A stretch of 64,000 bases of DNA, from assembly GCA_020072785.1 (NCBI GenBank), contig JAIQGG010000002.1, positions 434,001-498,000 of the forward strand. The letters are read 5' to 3'. The notes under the pieces are model-generated. The model searched no databases. It saw only the letters and a program-made list of their open reading frames with translations, and was not told the DNA's origin. Positions 17,009-24,905 of this stretch are shown here, in pieces. Made by a program: the position numbers and the translations under genes. This DNA is from Terriglobia bacterium (GTDB taxonomy: Bacteria > Acidobacteriota > Terriglobia > Acidiferrales > UBA7541). Numbering within the stretch: position 1 is the first letter of the stretch; every line of letters begins with the position of its first letter.

Positions 17009-18313
17009 GTGCGCAAGGCGGGGCTGTTCTACTTCGTCTTCGTGATGTACGCGTACGCCACGGCTGGGCCGTTTGGCCTCGAAGACCAGATCACCACCAG
17101 CGGGCCCGGGCTGACGCTGCTCTTTCACCTGGTCATACCGTTTTTCTGGTGCATACCGGTATCGTTGGTCGCCGCCGAACTGACGACGGCCATGCCCGTG
17201 CAGGGAGGTTTCTACCGCTGGGTGCGGGCCGGCTACGGGAACTTCTGGGGCTTCCTGGCTGGGTGGTGGAACTGGTCCGCGTCTTTTATTCTGGGCGGCG
17301 CGTACGCGGTGCTTTTCACCGACTACCTCAGCTTCTATTTTCCGGGGCTGGTGGGCTGGAAACACTATCTGGTATCCGTGGCGTTGATCGCGCTTATCGG
17401 CTACGTCAACGTGCGCGGGATTCAGATGGTAGGGGTTGTGGCGACGGTGCTGGAGATTTTCATTCTCCTGCCCGTAGCCGCGCTGTGCGTCATCGCGGCA
17501 ACGAAATGGCGCCACAACCCGTTCACGCCCTTTGTGCCCCCGCACGTTCCGCCCTTTCAAGTCTTTGGCGTGGGACTCGCGCTGGGACTGTGGCTGTACT
17601 CCGGCTATGAGCAGTGCTCCACGGTCGCGGAAGAAGTGGACAATCCGCAGCGCAGCTATCCCCTGGCGCTGGCCGTGGTGGTGCCGCTGTCCATCGCCAC
17701 CTATTTTCTCCCGACATTGTTGTCGCTGGCGGCGCTCGGCAACTGGCAGGAATGGCACACGCGCTATTTTTCGGATGCGGCGTTTCTGATCGGCGGGCGC
17801 TGGCTGGGCTTCTGGATGACCATGGCCGCGATGGTGACCAACATTTCCATCCTCAACGCCACGGTGCTGACGACGACGCGCATGCCGTTCGCGATGGCCG
17901 AGGATGGCTACCTGCCGCAGGCGCTGACCCGGAAACACTTGCGGTACGGCACGCCGTGGATCGCCATTCTGATTTCGTCGGTCATTTACGCCCTGTTGGC
18001 GTTCCAGACGCTGACGCAGCTCATCAGCGTCTACATGTGGCTGCGCATCGGGACGACGGTCCTCACGGTGCTGGCGGGATGGCGCATGCGCAAGACGCAC
18101 CCGGAACTGCCGCGGCCCTTCCGCATTCCCTGGGGCCGGACCGGGCTTCTCTATGTGGTGGGGGCTCCGCTGGCGATGAGCTGCGTGGCGTTGCTGGGCA
18201 GTGACCGCTTCGGGCTGCGCTGGGGACCGCCGGCCATGTTGCTGGGGCCGGTGGCGTATTTGGTCGTGCGCAAGATGGGTTGGAGCGTGGCGATGGCGGA
18301 AAACAAAAGTTAA
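17009..18313 (+). CDS. APC-family amino acid/polyamine permease
   Basis: An inner-membrane transporter of at least 434 residues with about 12 helices. 'LFYFVFVMYAYATAGPFGLE' is the helix-1 unwound substrate motif of the APC superfamily. 'LTTAMPVQGGFYRWVRAGYG' and 'LWLYSGYEQCSTVAEEVDNP' are the typical loop 2-3 and helix-6 motifs. The GTG at 17009 is the only ATG/GTG start near the first helix. The frame is open back to 16925 and a CTG at 16961 could add 16 residues. It converges on an FAD amine oxidase gene, so polyamine or amine uptake is a fair guess from context only. Confidence 0.85.
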   Translation: MRKAGLFYFVFVMYAYATAGPFGLEDQITTSGPGLTLLFHLVIPFFWCIPVSLVAAELTTAMPVQGGFYRWVRAGYGNFWGFLAGWWNWSASFILGGAYAVLFTDYLSFYFPGLVGWKHYLVSVALIALIGYVNVRGIQMVGVVATVLEIFILLPVAALCVIAATKWRHNPFTPFVPPHVPPFQVFGVGLALGLWLYSGYEQCSTVAEEVDNPQRSYPLALAVVVPLSIATYFLPTLLSLAALGNWQEWHTRYFSDAAFLIGGRWLGFWMTMAAMVTNISILNATVLTTTRMPFAMAEDGYLPQALTRKHLRYGTPWIAILISSVIYALLAFQTLTQLISVYMWLRIGTTVLTVLAGWRMRKTHPELPRPFRIPWGRTGLLYVVGAPLAMSCVALLGSDRFGLRWGPPAMLLGPVAYLVVRKMGWSVAMAENKS

Positions 18314-18394
18314 ACACGGAAAGCACTCCGTCAAAGCCGAAGCAGGCGTTTTTGTGGTGAAGCTATCTCCTGACTGCCCTGACGGCTATCCAAA

Positions 18395-18470
18395 CACTGT
18401 CATTCCGGGCGAAGCGATCGAAGATTCCGACCCGGTCGGAAGGAATCTCTCTTTGGTTTTTGTATTTAGG
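18395..18470 (-). repeat. dispersed intergenic repeat, lone copy
   Basis: Read on the minus strand, this stretch shares the exact 16-mer CGGAATCTTCGATCGC with 30633-30648, plus flanking AGAGAGATT and AATACAAA features, so it belongs to the same family as the repeats in the 29.8-30.7 kb island. It includes the palindrome TTCCGAC-CCG-GTCGGAA at 18425-18441. Confidence 0.65.
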
Positions 18471-18495
18471 AGATGCGTTCGTGTGAGAAAAGCGG

Positions 18496-19794
18496 CTAGG
18501 TGAGCCAGTCGAGAACCTTGTAGTAGGCGCCGGCGAGGGGCAGGGCCCAGGTGTGGCCGGAGCGCAGGCCGATGGGCGCGCCACGGAAGGGAATGCCCTC
18601 GAAAGGGTTTTCGCTGGGCTGGCCGCAGATGATGCCGGCGAGTTGCACGCCGAAATGCGTGGCGGCAGCGACGCCGTGGCCGGCGTAACCGACGGCGTAG
18701 TGCATGGCGTCGAGCCGCCCGGAGTGGGGCATGACGTCGAAAGTGAAATCGAGCGTGCCGCCCCACACGTATTCAACTTTAGTGTCGCGCAGCTGGGGAT
18801 AGACTTCGATCATGCCGCGGCGCAGGATCTTGGCGCTCTGGCGCACGGTGTTGTCGTCGTCTGGAAAAAATGCAGCGCGGCCGCCGAAGAGCATGCGGCG
18901 GTCAGGCGTGAGCCGGTAGTAAGAGAGGAAATGCTTGGAGTCGTAGATCATGCGGTTCTTGGGGCTGAGTTCGCGGGCCAGGTCCGCGGGCAGGACTTCC
19001 GTGGCGATAATGTAGGAGCCGATGGGAATGATTTTCTTCTGCAGGGCCGGGGTGGCGGCGGTGGTGTAGGCGCCGCTGGCGAGAACGACCTCCCGCGCGG
19101 TAAGGGTTCCTTTGGAGGTGCGCACGCGGAATTTTTGCGCGCCGTTGCTGCCTTCCCGCGCCACGTTCAGCACGCGAGTGCGGTCGAAGAGAGCCGCGCC
19201 GGCGCGCTGCGCCGCTGCAGCCAGGCCGGCCACGTAGCGCGCCGGATGAACACCGGCGCTGATCTCGTCGACCATGCCGCCATGGTAGATGCGGGAGCCG
19301 ATCTCGCTTTGCAGTTCGCTCTTGGGGACGATGCGCAGTGCGTGGTTGAATTCGCGCTCGATAAGCGCGGCGGACTCGGCATAGCCGTCGAAGTGGGCTT
19401 GCTTGCAGGCGACTTCGAGATGGCCGCAGCGGGAAAAGTCGCAGTCGATCTTTTCCTCGCGGACGATCCGTTCGACGCAGTCGATGGAGGCGAGCGAGGC
19501 GGCGTACATGCGGTGGACGAGTTCGCGGCCATAGCGGGAGATGAGCGTGGGCACGGGCAGCTTCATGCCGGTGAGAACCATGCCGCCGTTGCGCGAGCTC
19601 CCGCCCCAGCCGAAGGTTTCCGCTTCGAGAACGGCGGCGCTCACGCCGCGTTGGGCGAGAGTCAGGGCCGCGGCGAGGCCCGTGAAGCCGGCGCCCACAA
19701 CGGCGACATCCACGCTTTCCGGCAAGGGCCGCGCGGGGTCGCCCGCGGGAATGGAGGCGGTTTCGAGCCAGTAGTTTTTTTCCTGGATTGGCAT
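18496..19794 (-). CDS. FAD-dependent amine oxidoreductase (DAO/PuuB-like)
   Basis: A 432-residue cytoplasmic flavoprotein. The FAD-binding motif is 'VDVAVVGAGFTGLAAALTLA', followed by 'LEAETFGWGGSSRNGGM', the pattern of gamma-glutamylputrescine oxidases and related DAO-fold enzymes. 'EVVLASGAYTT' and 'YVWGGTLDFTFDVMPHSG' are also typical, the last being the substrate and FAD pocket near the C-terminus. It would oxidise a secondary or primary amine with O2 to give an aldehyde or imine, ammonia and H2O2. The ATG at 19794 is chosen; the frame extends upstream, but with no family match. It converges on the APC permease. Confidence 0.85.
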   Translation of the reverse strand: MPIQEKNYWLETASIPAGDPARPLPESVDVAVVGAGFTGLAAALTLAQRGVSAAVLEAETFGWGGSSRNGGMVLTGMKLPVPTLISRYGRELVHRMYAASLASIDCVERIVREEKIDCDFSRCGHLEVACKQAHFDGYAESAALIEREFNHALRIVPKSELQSEIGSRIYHGGMVDEISAGVHPARYVAGLAAAAQRAGAALFDRTRVLNVAREGSNGAQKFRVRTSKGTLTAREVVLASGAYTTAATPALQKKIIPIGSYIIATEVLPADLARELSPKNRMIYDSKHFLSYYRLTPDRRMLFGGRAAFFPDDDNTVRQSAKILRRGMIEVYPQLRDTKVEYVWGGTLDFTFDVMPHSGRLDAMHYAVGYAGHGVAAATHFGVQLAGIICGQPSENPFEGIPFRGAPIGLRSGHTWALPLAGAYYKVLDWLT

Positions 19795-20127
19795 GAGTGG
19801 GCCTGGGAGCGGCACGAATCTTAACACTTCATTGTGCGGAGAGAAACATAGGGGTGGCCGGTGGCGCCGCAAAGTAAGAATGTCCGGTTTGTGCAATGTA
19901 GGAATGTCCCGTCTCACGGGGTCCGGAGGTCTCATGGAAACGGAGCGTATCGCCTTGCGCCAGCAAGGACGGGACCGCTGGAAAGGGCTGCACGAGATCG
20001 CGCAGAAATATCTGACGCACGTCAAATCGGCCGCGCAGCGGCGCGCACAGCGCGGCGCCGCGTGGTACGCTAGGAACATTGGAATACAGGGGGCGTCAGA
20101 TAGCGTGCGGCGCTCGACGGAGGCACA
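19795..20127. other. 333-bp region with insertion-sequence remnant
   Basis: The segment 19869-19917 contains two similar direct units (GAATGTCCGGTTTGTGCAAT and GTAGGAATGTCCCGT) that look like the end of an insertion sequence. A short frame follows at 19934-20131. No other gene is seen. Confidence 0.5.
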
Positions 20128-20131
20128 ATGA
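19934..20131 (+). pseudogene. transposase N-terminal fragment (IS remnant)
   Basis: Sixty-five codons beginning 'METERIALRQQGRDRWKGLH', with GGAGGT at 19923-19928 upstream. The pattern 'ERIALxQxxRDRxKxLHE..K..LT' followed by Gln-rich helices resembles the N-terminal helix-turn-helix of ISNCY-type transposases. The catalytic part is absent, since the frame ends after 65 codons in unrelated sequence. The AATGTCC direct units upstream fit the terminal sequence of such an element. The stop overlaps the start of the next gene (ATGA at 20128-20131), which is probably chance. The assignment is from memory of the family pattern. Confidence 0.45.
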
Positions 20132-20664
20132 AATTCGGGACAGTCTGGATTTGCGCGGTGGCGGTGCTGGCGCTGACAGCGGGCTGCAAGAAGGCCGCGA
20201 ATCCCAACGAGGAGATTCGCGCGGCGATCCTGAAGCATTTGGAGGCGCGGGGCACGTTAAATCTTGCGGCGTTCGATACGGAACTCAAGCAGGTGACGCT
20301 GCAGGGGGACCACGCGCAGGCGGAGGTGGTCTTCAAGGTGAAGAACGGCCCCGGCTCGATGCAACTGGGCTATAACCTGGAAAAACGCGACGGGGCTTGG
20401 GCGGTGGTGGAATCGAAGGCCGTAGGCAGCGACTTCACGCATCCCGGACTGGACTCGGGAGCGGGTGGCGCGCCGGGCGGGCCGGCGAACGGCACGTCTG
20501 CGGTTTCCGGCGCATTGCAGAATTTCAAGACGCAGACCGGCGCTCTGCCCCCGGGCCACCCGCCCGTGACAGGCGCGGCGCCGAGCGCGCCGCAAGGCGC
20601 TCTGCCCGCGGGTCATCCTCCGATCGACGGCTCCGCGCAGCCCGCACCGCAAAAAAAACCATAG
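20128..20664 (+). CDS. small lipoprotein with Pro-rich repeat tail
   Basis: A 178-residue protein with a lipoprotein signal peptide: 'TVWICAVAVLALTAGC' gives lipobox LTAGC with the lipidated Cys at about residue 20. Residues 25-110 form a mixed domain ('EEIRAAILKHLEARGTLNLA', 'VTLQGDHAQAEVVFKVKNG') that resembles small DUF4878/NTF2-like lipoproteins. The C-terminus carries an imperfect duplication, 'GALPPGHPPVTGAAPSAPQ' and 'GALPAGHPPIDGSAQPAPQ', ending in Lys-Lys-Pro. GGAGGCACA is directly before ATG 20128. Function unknown. It would be membrane-anchored, facing the periplasm. Confidence 0.75.
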   Translation: MKFGTVWICAVAVLALTAGCKKAANPNEEIRAAILKHLEARGTLNLAAFDTELKQVTLQGDHAQAEVVFKVKNGPGSMQLGYNLEKRDGAWAVVESKAVGSDFTHPGLDSGAGGAPGGPANGTSAVSGALQNFKTQTGALPPGHPPVTGAAPSAPQGALPAGHPPIDGSAQPAPQKKP

Positions 20665-20680
20665 AGTGGAAGGGAGCGCC

Positions 20681-20699
20681 GCCGGAGTCAGACTCCGGC
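20681..20699. repeat. perfect 9-bp palindrome after the lipoprotein gene
   Basis: GCCGGAGTC at 20681-20689 and GACTCCGGC at 20691-20699 around a single A, 16 bp past the stop. There is no T-run. It may be a transcript-end hairpin or a protein-binding site. Confidence 0.4.
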
Positions 20700-20812
20700 T
20701 GCGCCCGGGTGTACCCCGGTGGGCCCGGAAAGAAGACGTATCCCCGCGGCTGATTCTTTGATACAGTGCCGCGCCAGCCAACGCTTTTTGGGTGTTGGCC
20801 CGGGAGGCCGTC

Positions 20813-21676
20813 ATGGAAAACCTGGAGCTGCGCCCGCTTTCGCTCGGGGAAATCCTGGACCGCACATTCACGGTGTACCGGCGGCACTTCCTGCTCTTTA
20901 TGGGCATTGCGGCGATCCCGCAGCTGCTCGTGCTGGGCGTGCAGCTCCTGGAGATTTTCCTGAAGGCCGCGCCGGCGCCAGTGGCGCCCCCGGTCACGCA
21001 ACAACTGCAAGCCTCCGGGGCCTTGCTGGGCCTGGGGATTCTGCTGGGGCTGCTGGGGGCGATCGTCTACGTGGTGGCCATCCTCCTTTCGACCGGGGCC
21101 ACGGTGTTTGCGGTTTCCGAGCTGTATCTGGGGCGCACGATCACCATCCGGGAGGCGCTGCGGCGGATGCGCGGGGAACTGGGGGCCTTGTTTGGGGTCC
21201 TGGTGTTAAGTGGGCTGGCAGTCATGGCGGGGCTCATTCTTCTGGTGATCCCGGGAATCTATCTCGTCTGCCGCTTCGCGGTTTCCGTGCCCGCGGCTCT
21301 GCTGGAGAACCTGGGCCCGCGCAGCGCGCTGGAGCGCAGCTACGGATTGACGAAGGGTTTTGCGGGGCGCGCCTTCCTCATCTATGTACTGTACTTTGTG
21401 ATAATCTTCGCGGCAGCAAGCCTGTTTCAGTGGCCGTTTCTGTATGGCCTGGCGCTGTCGCGGAATGATCCCGCGATGGTTCGCGTTTGGAACGCGCTCA
21501 TGGAGGTTGGGGGATCCGCCGCTGGCATTCTGGTGACCCCGGTGCTGACCATCGCCACCGCGCTGTTTTATTACGACCTGCGGGTGCGCAAGGAAGCGTT
21601 CGACTTGCAGGTAATGATGAAAGCCGCGGGGGGAAGCGCAGCGGTCAGCGGCGGGGTGCCGAGCATGCTATCGTAA
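20813..21676 (+). CDS. polytopic membrane protein (GPDPase membrane-domain-like)
   Basis: A 287-residue protein that begins 'MENLELRPLSLGEILDRTFT' and continues 'VYRRHFLLFMGIAAIP'. This start is typical of the glycerophosphodiesterase membrane-domain/DUF7544-like family. About six hydrophobic segments follow. 'FAVSVPAALLENLGPRSALE' then 'RSYGLTKG' is the conserved cytoplasmic loop of that family. The ATG at 20813 has GGGAGG at 20802-20807. It is the first gene of the MoxR/DUF58 operon and lies 40 bp before the DUF4129 gene. No enzymatic residues are seen; a scaffold or envelope role is inferred. Confidence 0.8.
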   Translation: MENLELRPLSLGEILDRTFTVYRRHFLLFMGIAAIPQLLVLGVQLLEIFLKAAPAPVAPPVTQQLQASGALLGLGILLGLLGAIVYVVAILLSTGATVFAVSELYLGRTITIREALRRMRGELGALFGVLVLSGLAVMAGLILLVIPGIYLVCRFAVSVPAALLENLGPRSALERSYGLTKGFAGRAFLIYVLYFVIIFAAASLFQWPFLYGLALSRNDPAMVRVWNALMEVGGSAAGILVTPVLTIATALFYYDLRVRKEAFDLQVMMKAAGGSAAVSGGVPSMLS

Positions 21677-21716
21677 CCCTCCGGGCCCGAATGCGCTGCG
21701 GCCCTGGCGCGTGCAG

Positions 21717-22751
21717 ATGAAACAATGCTTCCTCTGCCGGGTGTGGCTGGTCCTTGCGCTGCTCCTGCCGGCTGCCCTCTGTGCGTCTCCGGGGGCCCAG
21801 GAGTCCGGCAGTGCCGACCCGCGTGCTGCTGCCTCCGTTTCGCTGGATCCCGCCGCCTTTGCCTCCGAATTGCGCGCACTGGGCGCTGCGCTCTCAGAAA
21901 AAAACATCGCGGAGGAGCGGATTGCGGCGCTGCGCGAGGCTTTGCCGGAGCGCTGGCAGGTCGCCAACGGCGGCCGGCAGTATGAAATCGCGAGCGCGCC
22001 GCTGCGCACGCTGCTCGACGCCGCGGAGAAGGACACGGCACAGCGCGGCGCCCGCGTGCAGGAGGCGCAGGAGTGGGTCGCCACGCTCGCCGCGCAGGCC
22101 GAGGGCTACGCGGCGAAGGAGCCGCCGGAGGATGCTGCGGCGCGGCCGATGCTGGAGAAGATTCTGCGCCGTTCGGAATTCTCCGCGGTGCGCCCGCCGG
22201 GCGCCTTCGAGAAGTTTCAGGAATGGCTCGCCGCGCAGTTCCAGCGCCTGCTGGAACGCCTGTTCTCCGCCGTGGGCCGGCATCCCATGGGTGGCGAAAT
22301 TCTATTCTGGCTGGTGATCGCGGGGGCGGTGGTGTGGCTGGCGATGCTGGTGTTCCGTTTCTGGATGGAGCGCGCGCAGCTGGACGAACTGGAAACGCCG
22401 CAAAGCTTTGCCGCGACGCGCACGTGGCAGGAGTGGATCCGTGCGGGGCGGCAAGCGGCGGGGCGCGGCGATTTCCGGGAGGCGATTCACTCCGTGTACT
22501 GGGCGGGAATCGCGCATCTGGAGGACCGCGGGGCGCTGCCGCGGGAACGCACGCATACGCCGCGCGAGTATCTGCGTTTGCTGGGGCAGGCGCCGGGCGG
22601 GGTGCCGGCGGGGCCGCCTGTGCAGCGGGAATCGCTGGAGGCGCTGACGGCGCGGCTGGAGCGGGTCTGGTACGGGCGGCGCACCGCCACACCGGAGGAA
22701 TTTCGCGTGAGCCTGGAGCAAGTGGAGGCGCTGGGATGCCGGCTGGAATAG
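21717..22751 (+). CDS. DUF4129 domain membrane protein
   Basis: A 344-residue protein with a signal peptide ('VWLVLALLLPAALCASPGA'), a periplasmic helical domain (about 35-180), one membrane helix 'ILFWLVIAGAVVWLAMLVFR', and a C-terminal cytoplasmic domain. The motif 'AIHSVYWAGIAHLEDRGALP' then 'RERTHTPREYLRLLG' is the defining DUF4129 signature. These proteins sit beside DUF4350, MoxR and DUF58 genes in many bacteria, and some are linked to transglutaminase-like proteins. A GTG two codons upstream is an alternative start. The 3' end overlaps the next gene by 16 bp. Confidence 0.83.
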   Translation: MKQCFLCRVWLVLALLLPAALCASPGAQESGSADPRAAASVSLDPAAFASELRALGAALSEKNIAEERIAALREALPERWQVANGGRQYEIASAPLRTLLDAAEKDTAQRGARVQEAQEWVATLAAQAEGYAAKEPPEDAAARPMLEKILRRSEFSAVRPPGAFEKFQEWLAAQFQRLLERLFSAVGRHPMGGEILFWLVIAGAVVWLAMLVFRFWMERAQLDELETPQSFAATRTWQEWIRAGRQAAGRGDFREAIHSVYWAGIAHLEDRGALPRERTHTPREYLRLLGQAPGGVPAGPPVQRESLEALTARLERVWYGRRTATPEEFRVSLEQVEALGCRLE

Positions 22752-23929
22752 ATTCTGCGGACCGCAAACTCCTGCTGATCGCGGGAGCCTTGCTCCTGGG
22801 GATGCTGGCGGTGTTTGTGGCCGCGGCCCCGCCGGCCGGGGAGCCGCGCGGCGGTCTGCCTTCGACCTACTCCTCCGGCTCGGGCGGGGCGCGCGCGGCC
22901 TATCTGCTTTTGCAGGAACTTCACAACAATGTGCAGCGCTGGGAGCAGCCGCCGACCGAGTTGCCCGGAGATGCCAAGGGCGCATTGCTGATTCTGGCAG
23001 ACCCGCTGTTTACGCCCTCCACGAAAGAGCAGAAAGCGCTGTTGCGATTCGTGGAAGGCGGCGGACAGGTGCTGTTCACCGGAGGACAGCTCGAGGGATT
23101 TTTCCCGGAGGCGAAACTCACATCCGAACGGCCGATGCGGGATTGGCGGACGTATGAGGCGCAGCTGCCCAGCCGGTACACGCGCGGGGCCGCGAAGATC
23201 ACGCTGCGTCCCCAGGCGGTGTGGAACAAATTGGATGCCACGCAACTGGCGCTTTACGGAGATGCGCAGGGAGCCGTGGTGGTGATCTGGCGCATCGGCG
23301 AGGGGCAGGTGCTGTGGTGGGCGGGAGCCACGCCGCTGACCAACGCGGGGATCACGAAGGAAGGGAATCTCGGCCTGTTCCTGGAGGCAGTTCGGCCGCC
23401 TGGCCGGGAAGCCAGTGCGCGGCGGCTGTACTGGGATGAATATTTCCACGGGCAGCGCAGTTCGTTGTGGAGCTACGTGGCGAAGACGCCCGTGCCGATG
23501 GGGCTCGTGCAGCTGGCGCTGCTGGGATTCGCGGTGCTGTTCACTTTCAGCCGGCGCAGCGGGCCGATCGCGCAGCCGGCGGGAGTCTCGCGGCTCTCGC
23601 CGCTGGAGTTTGTGGAGACGCTGGGCGGGCTGTACCAGCGGGCCGGGGCGGGGCCCGCGGCGGTGGGCGTGGCGTACCAGAGATTCCGCGGGCTGCTGAC
23701 GCGGCAGTTGCGGCTGCCGCCCGAAATTGCGGACGCGAGCCTGGCGCAGGCGGCTGGGCAGCGCCTGGGACAGAATGCCGGAGAGCTCTCCGGAGCGCTG
23801 CAGCGCGCGGCGGAAGCCAGCCGCGCTTCCAAGCTCGCGGCGGCGGACGCGCTGAATCTGGTGCGCGAGATGGAAACGCTGGAGCAACGGATGGGACTGC
23901 AGAAACGCCGGAAAGAGGAGAAAACCTGA
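22736..23929 (+). CDS. DUF4350 domain protein
   Basis: A 397-residue protein with an N-terminal membrane anchor ('LLLIAGALLLGMLAVFVAAA'). A DUF4350 domain follows, with 'STYSSGSGGARAAYLLLQEL' at its start and 'LLILADPLFTPSTKEQKAL' then 'FVEGGGQVLFTGG', a Rossmann-like region typical of the family. A second membrane helix is near residue 262 ('PMGLVQLALLGFAVLFTFSR'), and the C-terminal helical tail ends in Lys/Arg-rich residues. The start at 22736 overlaps the DUF4129 stop by 16 bp, which suggests translational coupling. Function unknown; the operon context points to regulated handling of envelope proteins by the MoxR ATPase. Confidence 0.83.
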   Translation: MPAGIDSADRKLLLIAGALLLGMLAVFVAAAPPAGEPRGGLPSTYSSGSGGARAAYLLLQELHNNVQRWEQPPTELPGDAKGALLILADPLFTPSTKEQKALLRFVEGGGQVLFTGGQLEGFFPEAKLTSERPMRDWRTYEAQLPSRYTRGAAKITLRPQAVWNKLDATQLALYGDAQGAVVVIWRIGEGQVLWWAGATPLTNAGITKEGNLGLFLEAVRPPGREASARRLYWDEYFHGQRSSLWSYVAKTPVPMGLVQLALLGFAVLFTFSRRSGPIAQPAGVSRLSPLEFVETLGGLYQRAGAGPAAVGVAYQRFRGLLTRQLRLPPEIADASLAQAAGQRLGQNAGELSGALQRAAEASRASKLAAADALNLVREMETLEQRMGLQKRRKEEKT

Positions 23930-23931
23930 CC

Positions 23932-24879
23932 GTGGAAAACTTGTCGCGTCTTGCAACGCAGGTACGGGCTGAACTGGGAAAGGTAATCATTGGCCAGCGC
24001 GAGGCCGTCGATCAGCTGCTGCTGGTGCTGGTCTGCGGAGGCCACGCGCTGCTGGAAGGAGTGCCGGGGCTGGCCAAGACGCTGGCGGTGAAAGTGCTGG
24101 CGCGCATTTGCGGGCTGGACTTCCAGCGCGTGCAGTGCACGGCGGACCTGATGCCCGGGGACGTCATGGGCACAAACATATTCAACCAGGCGACCAGCGC
24201 GTTTACGCTGCATCGCGGGCCGGTCTTCACCGACCTGCTGCTGGTGGACGAGATCAACCGCACCTCGCCGCGGACCCAGGCGGCGCTGCTGGAAGCGATG
24301 GAAGAGCGGCAGGTGACGATCGACGGGGTGCGCTACCCGCTGACGGAAAACTTCACGGTGCTGGCGACGCAGAACCCCATCGAGTTCGAAGGCACCTACC
24401 CGCTTCCTGAAGCGCAGCTCGACCGCTTCCTGCTGAAGATCCGCATCGGGTATCCCTCGGCGGAGGAGGAAGCGGCGATCCTGGAGCGCTACGAGCAGGG
24501 CTTCGATCCACGGCATCTGGAGCAGATGGCGCTCGCGCCGCTGGAGCCCGGGCTGCTGGCGGCGGCGCGGCGGGAGATCGAGAAGATCCGCGTGGAGCCG
24601 ACACTCTATCCTTATATCGTGGCGCTGGTGCGGCGCACGCGGGACTGGCCGGCGCTGTCCCTGGGAGCCAGCCCGCGCGCAGCTATCGGACTGTTCTTCG
24701 TGGCCCGGGCCCTGGCGGGCATGGAGGGGCGGGACTTCCTGATCCCCGACGACATCAAAGCGGCGGCGCCGCCGGTGCTGCGGCACCGCCTGCTGCTCAA
24801 ACCCGAGGCCGACCTGGAGGGCCTGACAGCGGACCAGGTGATCCAGGAAGTGCTGGCGGGGGTCGCGGTGCCCAAGTGA
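23932..24879 (+). CDS. MoxR-family AAA+ ATPase
   Basis: A 315-residue cytoplasmic ATPase with chaperone-like activity. Walker A is 'LLEGVPGLAKTLAVK', Walker B is 'LLLVDEINRTSPRTQAALLE', sensor 1 is 'ATQNPIEFEGTYPLPEAQLD', and arginine residues follow at 'DRFLLKIRIGYPS'. The lid domain contains 'VRRTRDWPALSLGASPRA'. These are the standard motifs of the MRP subfamily that pairs with DUF58 proteins. The start is GTG at 23932, three bases after the previous stop codon, with GAGGAG at 23915-23920. It is the core enzyme of the operon. Confidence 0.93.
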   Translation: MENLSRLATQVRAELGKVIIGQREAVDQLLLVLVCGGHALLEGVPGLAKTLAVKVLARICGLDFQRVQCTADLMPGDVMGTNIFNQATSAFTLHRGPVFTDLLLVDEINRTSPRTQAALLEAMEERQVTIDGVRYPLTENFTVLATQNPIEFEGTYPLPEAQLDRFLLKIRIGYPSAEEEAAILERYEQGFDPRHLEQMALAPLEPGLLAAARREIEKIRVEPTLYPYIVALVRRTRDWPALSLGASPRAAIGLFFVARALAGMEGRDFLIPDDIKAAAPPVLRHRLLLKPEADLEGLTADQVIQEVLAGVAVPK

Positions 24880-24905
24880 AATTCCACCGGCAGTAAGGAG
24901 ACGGA

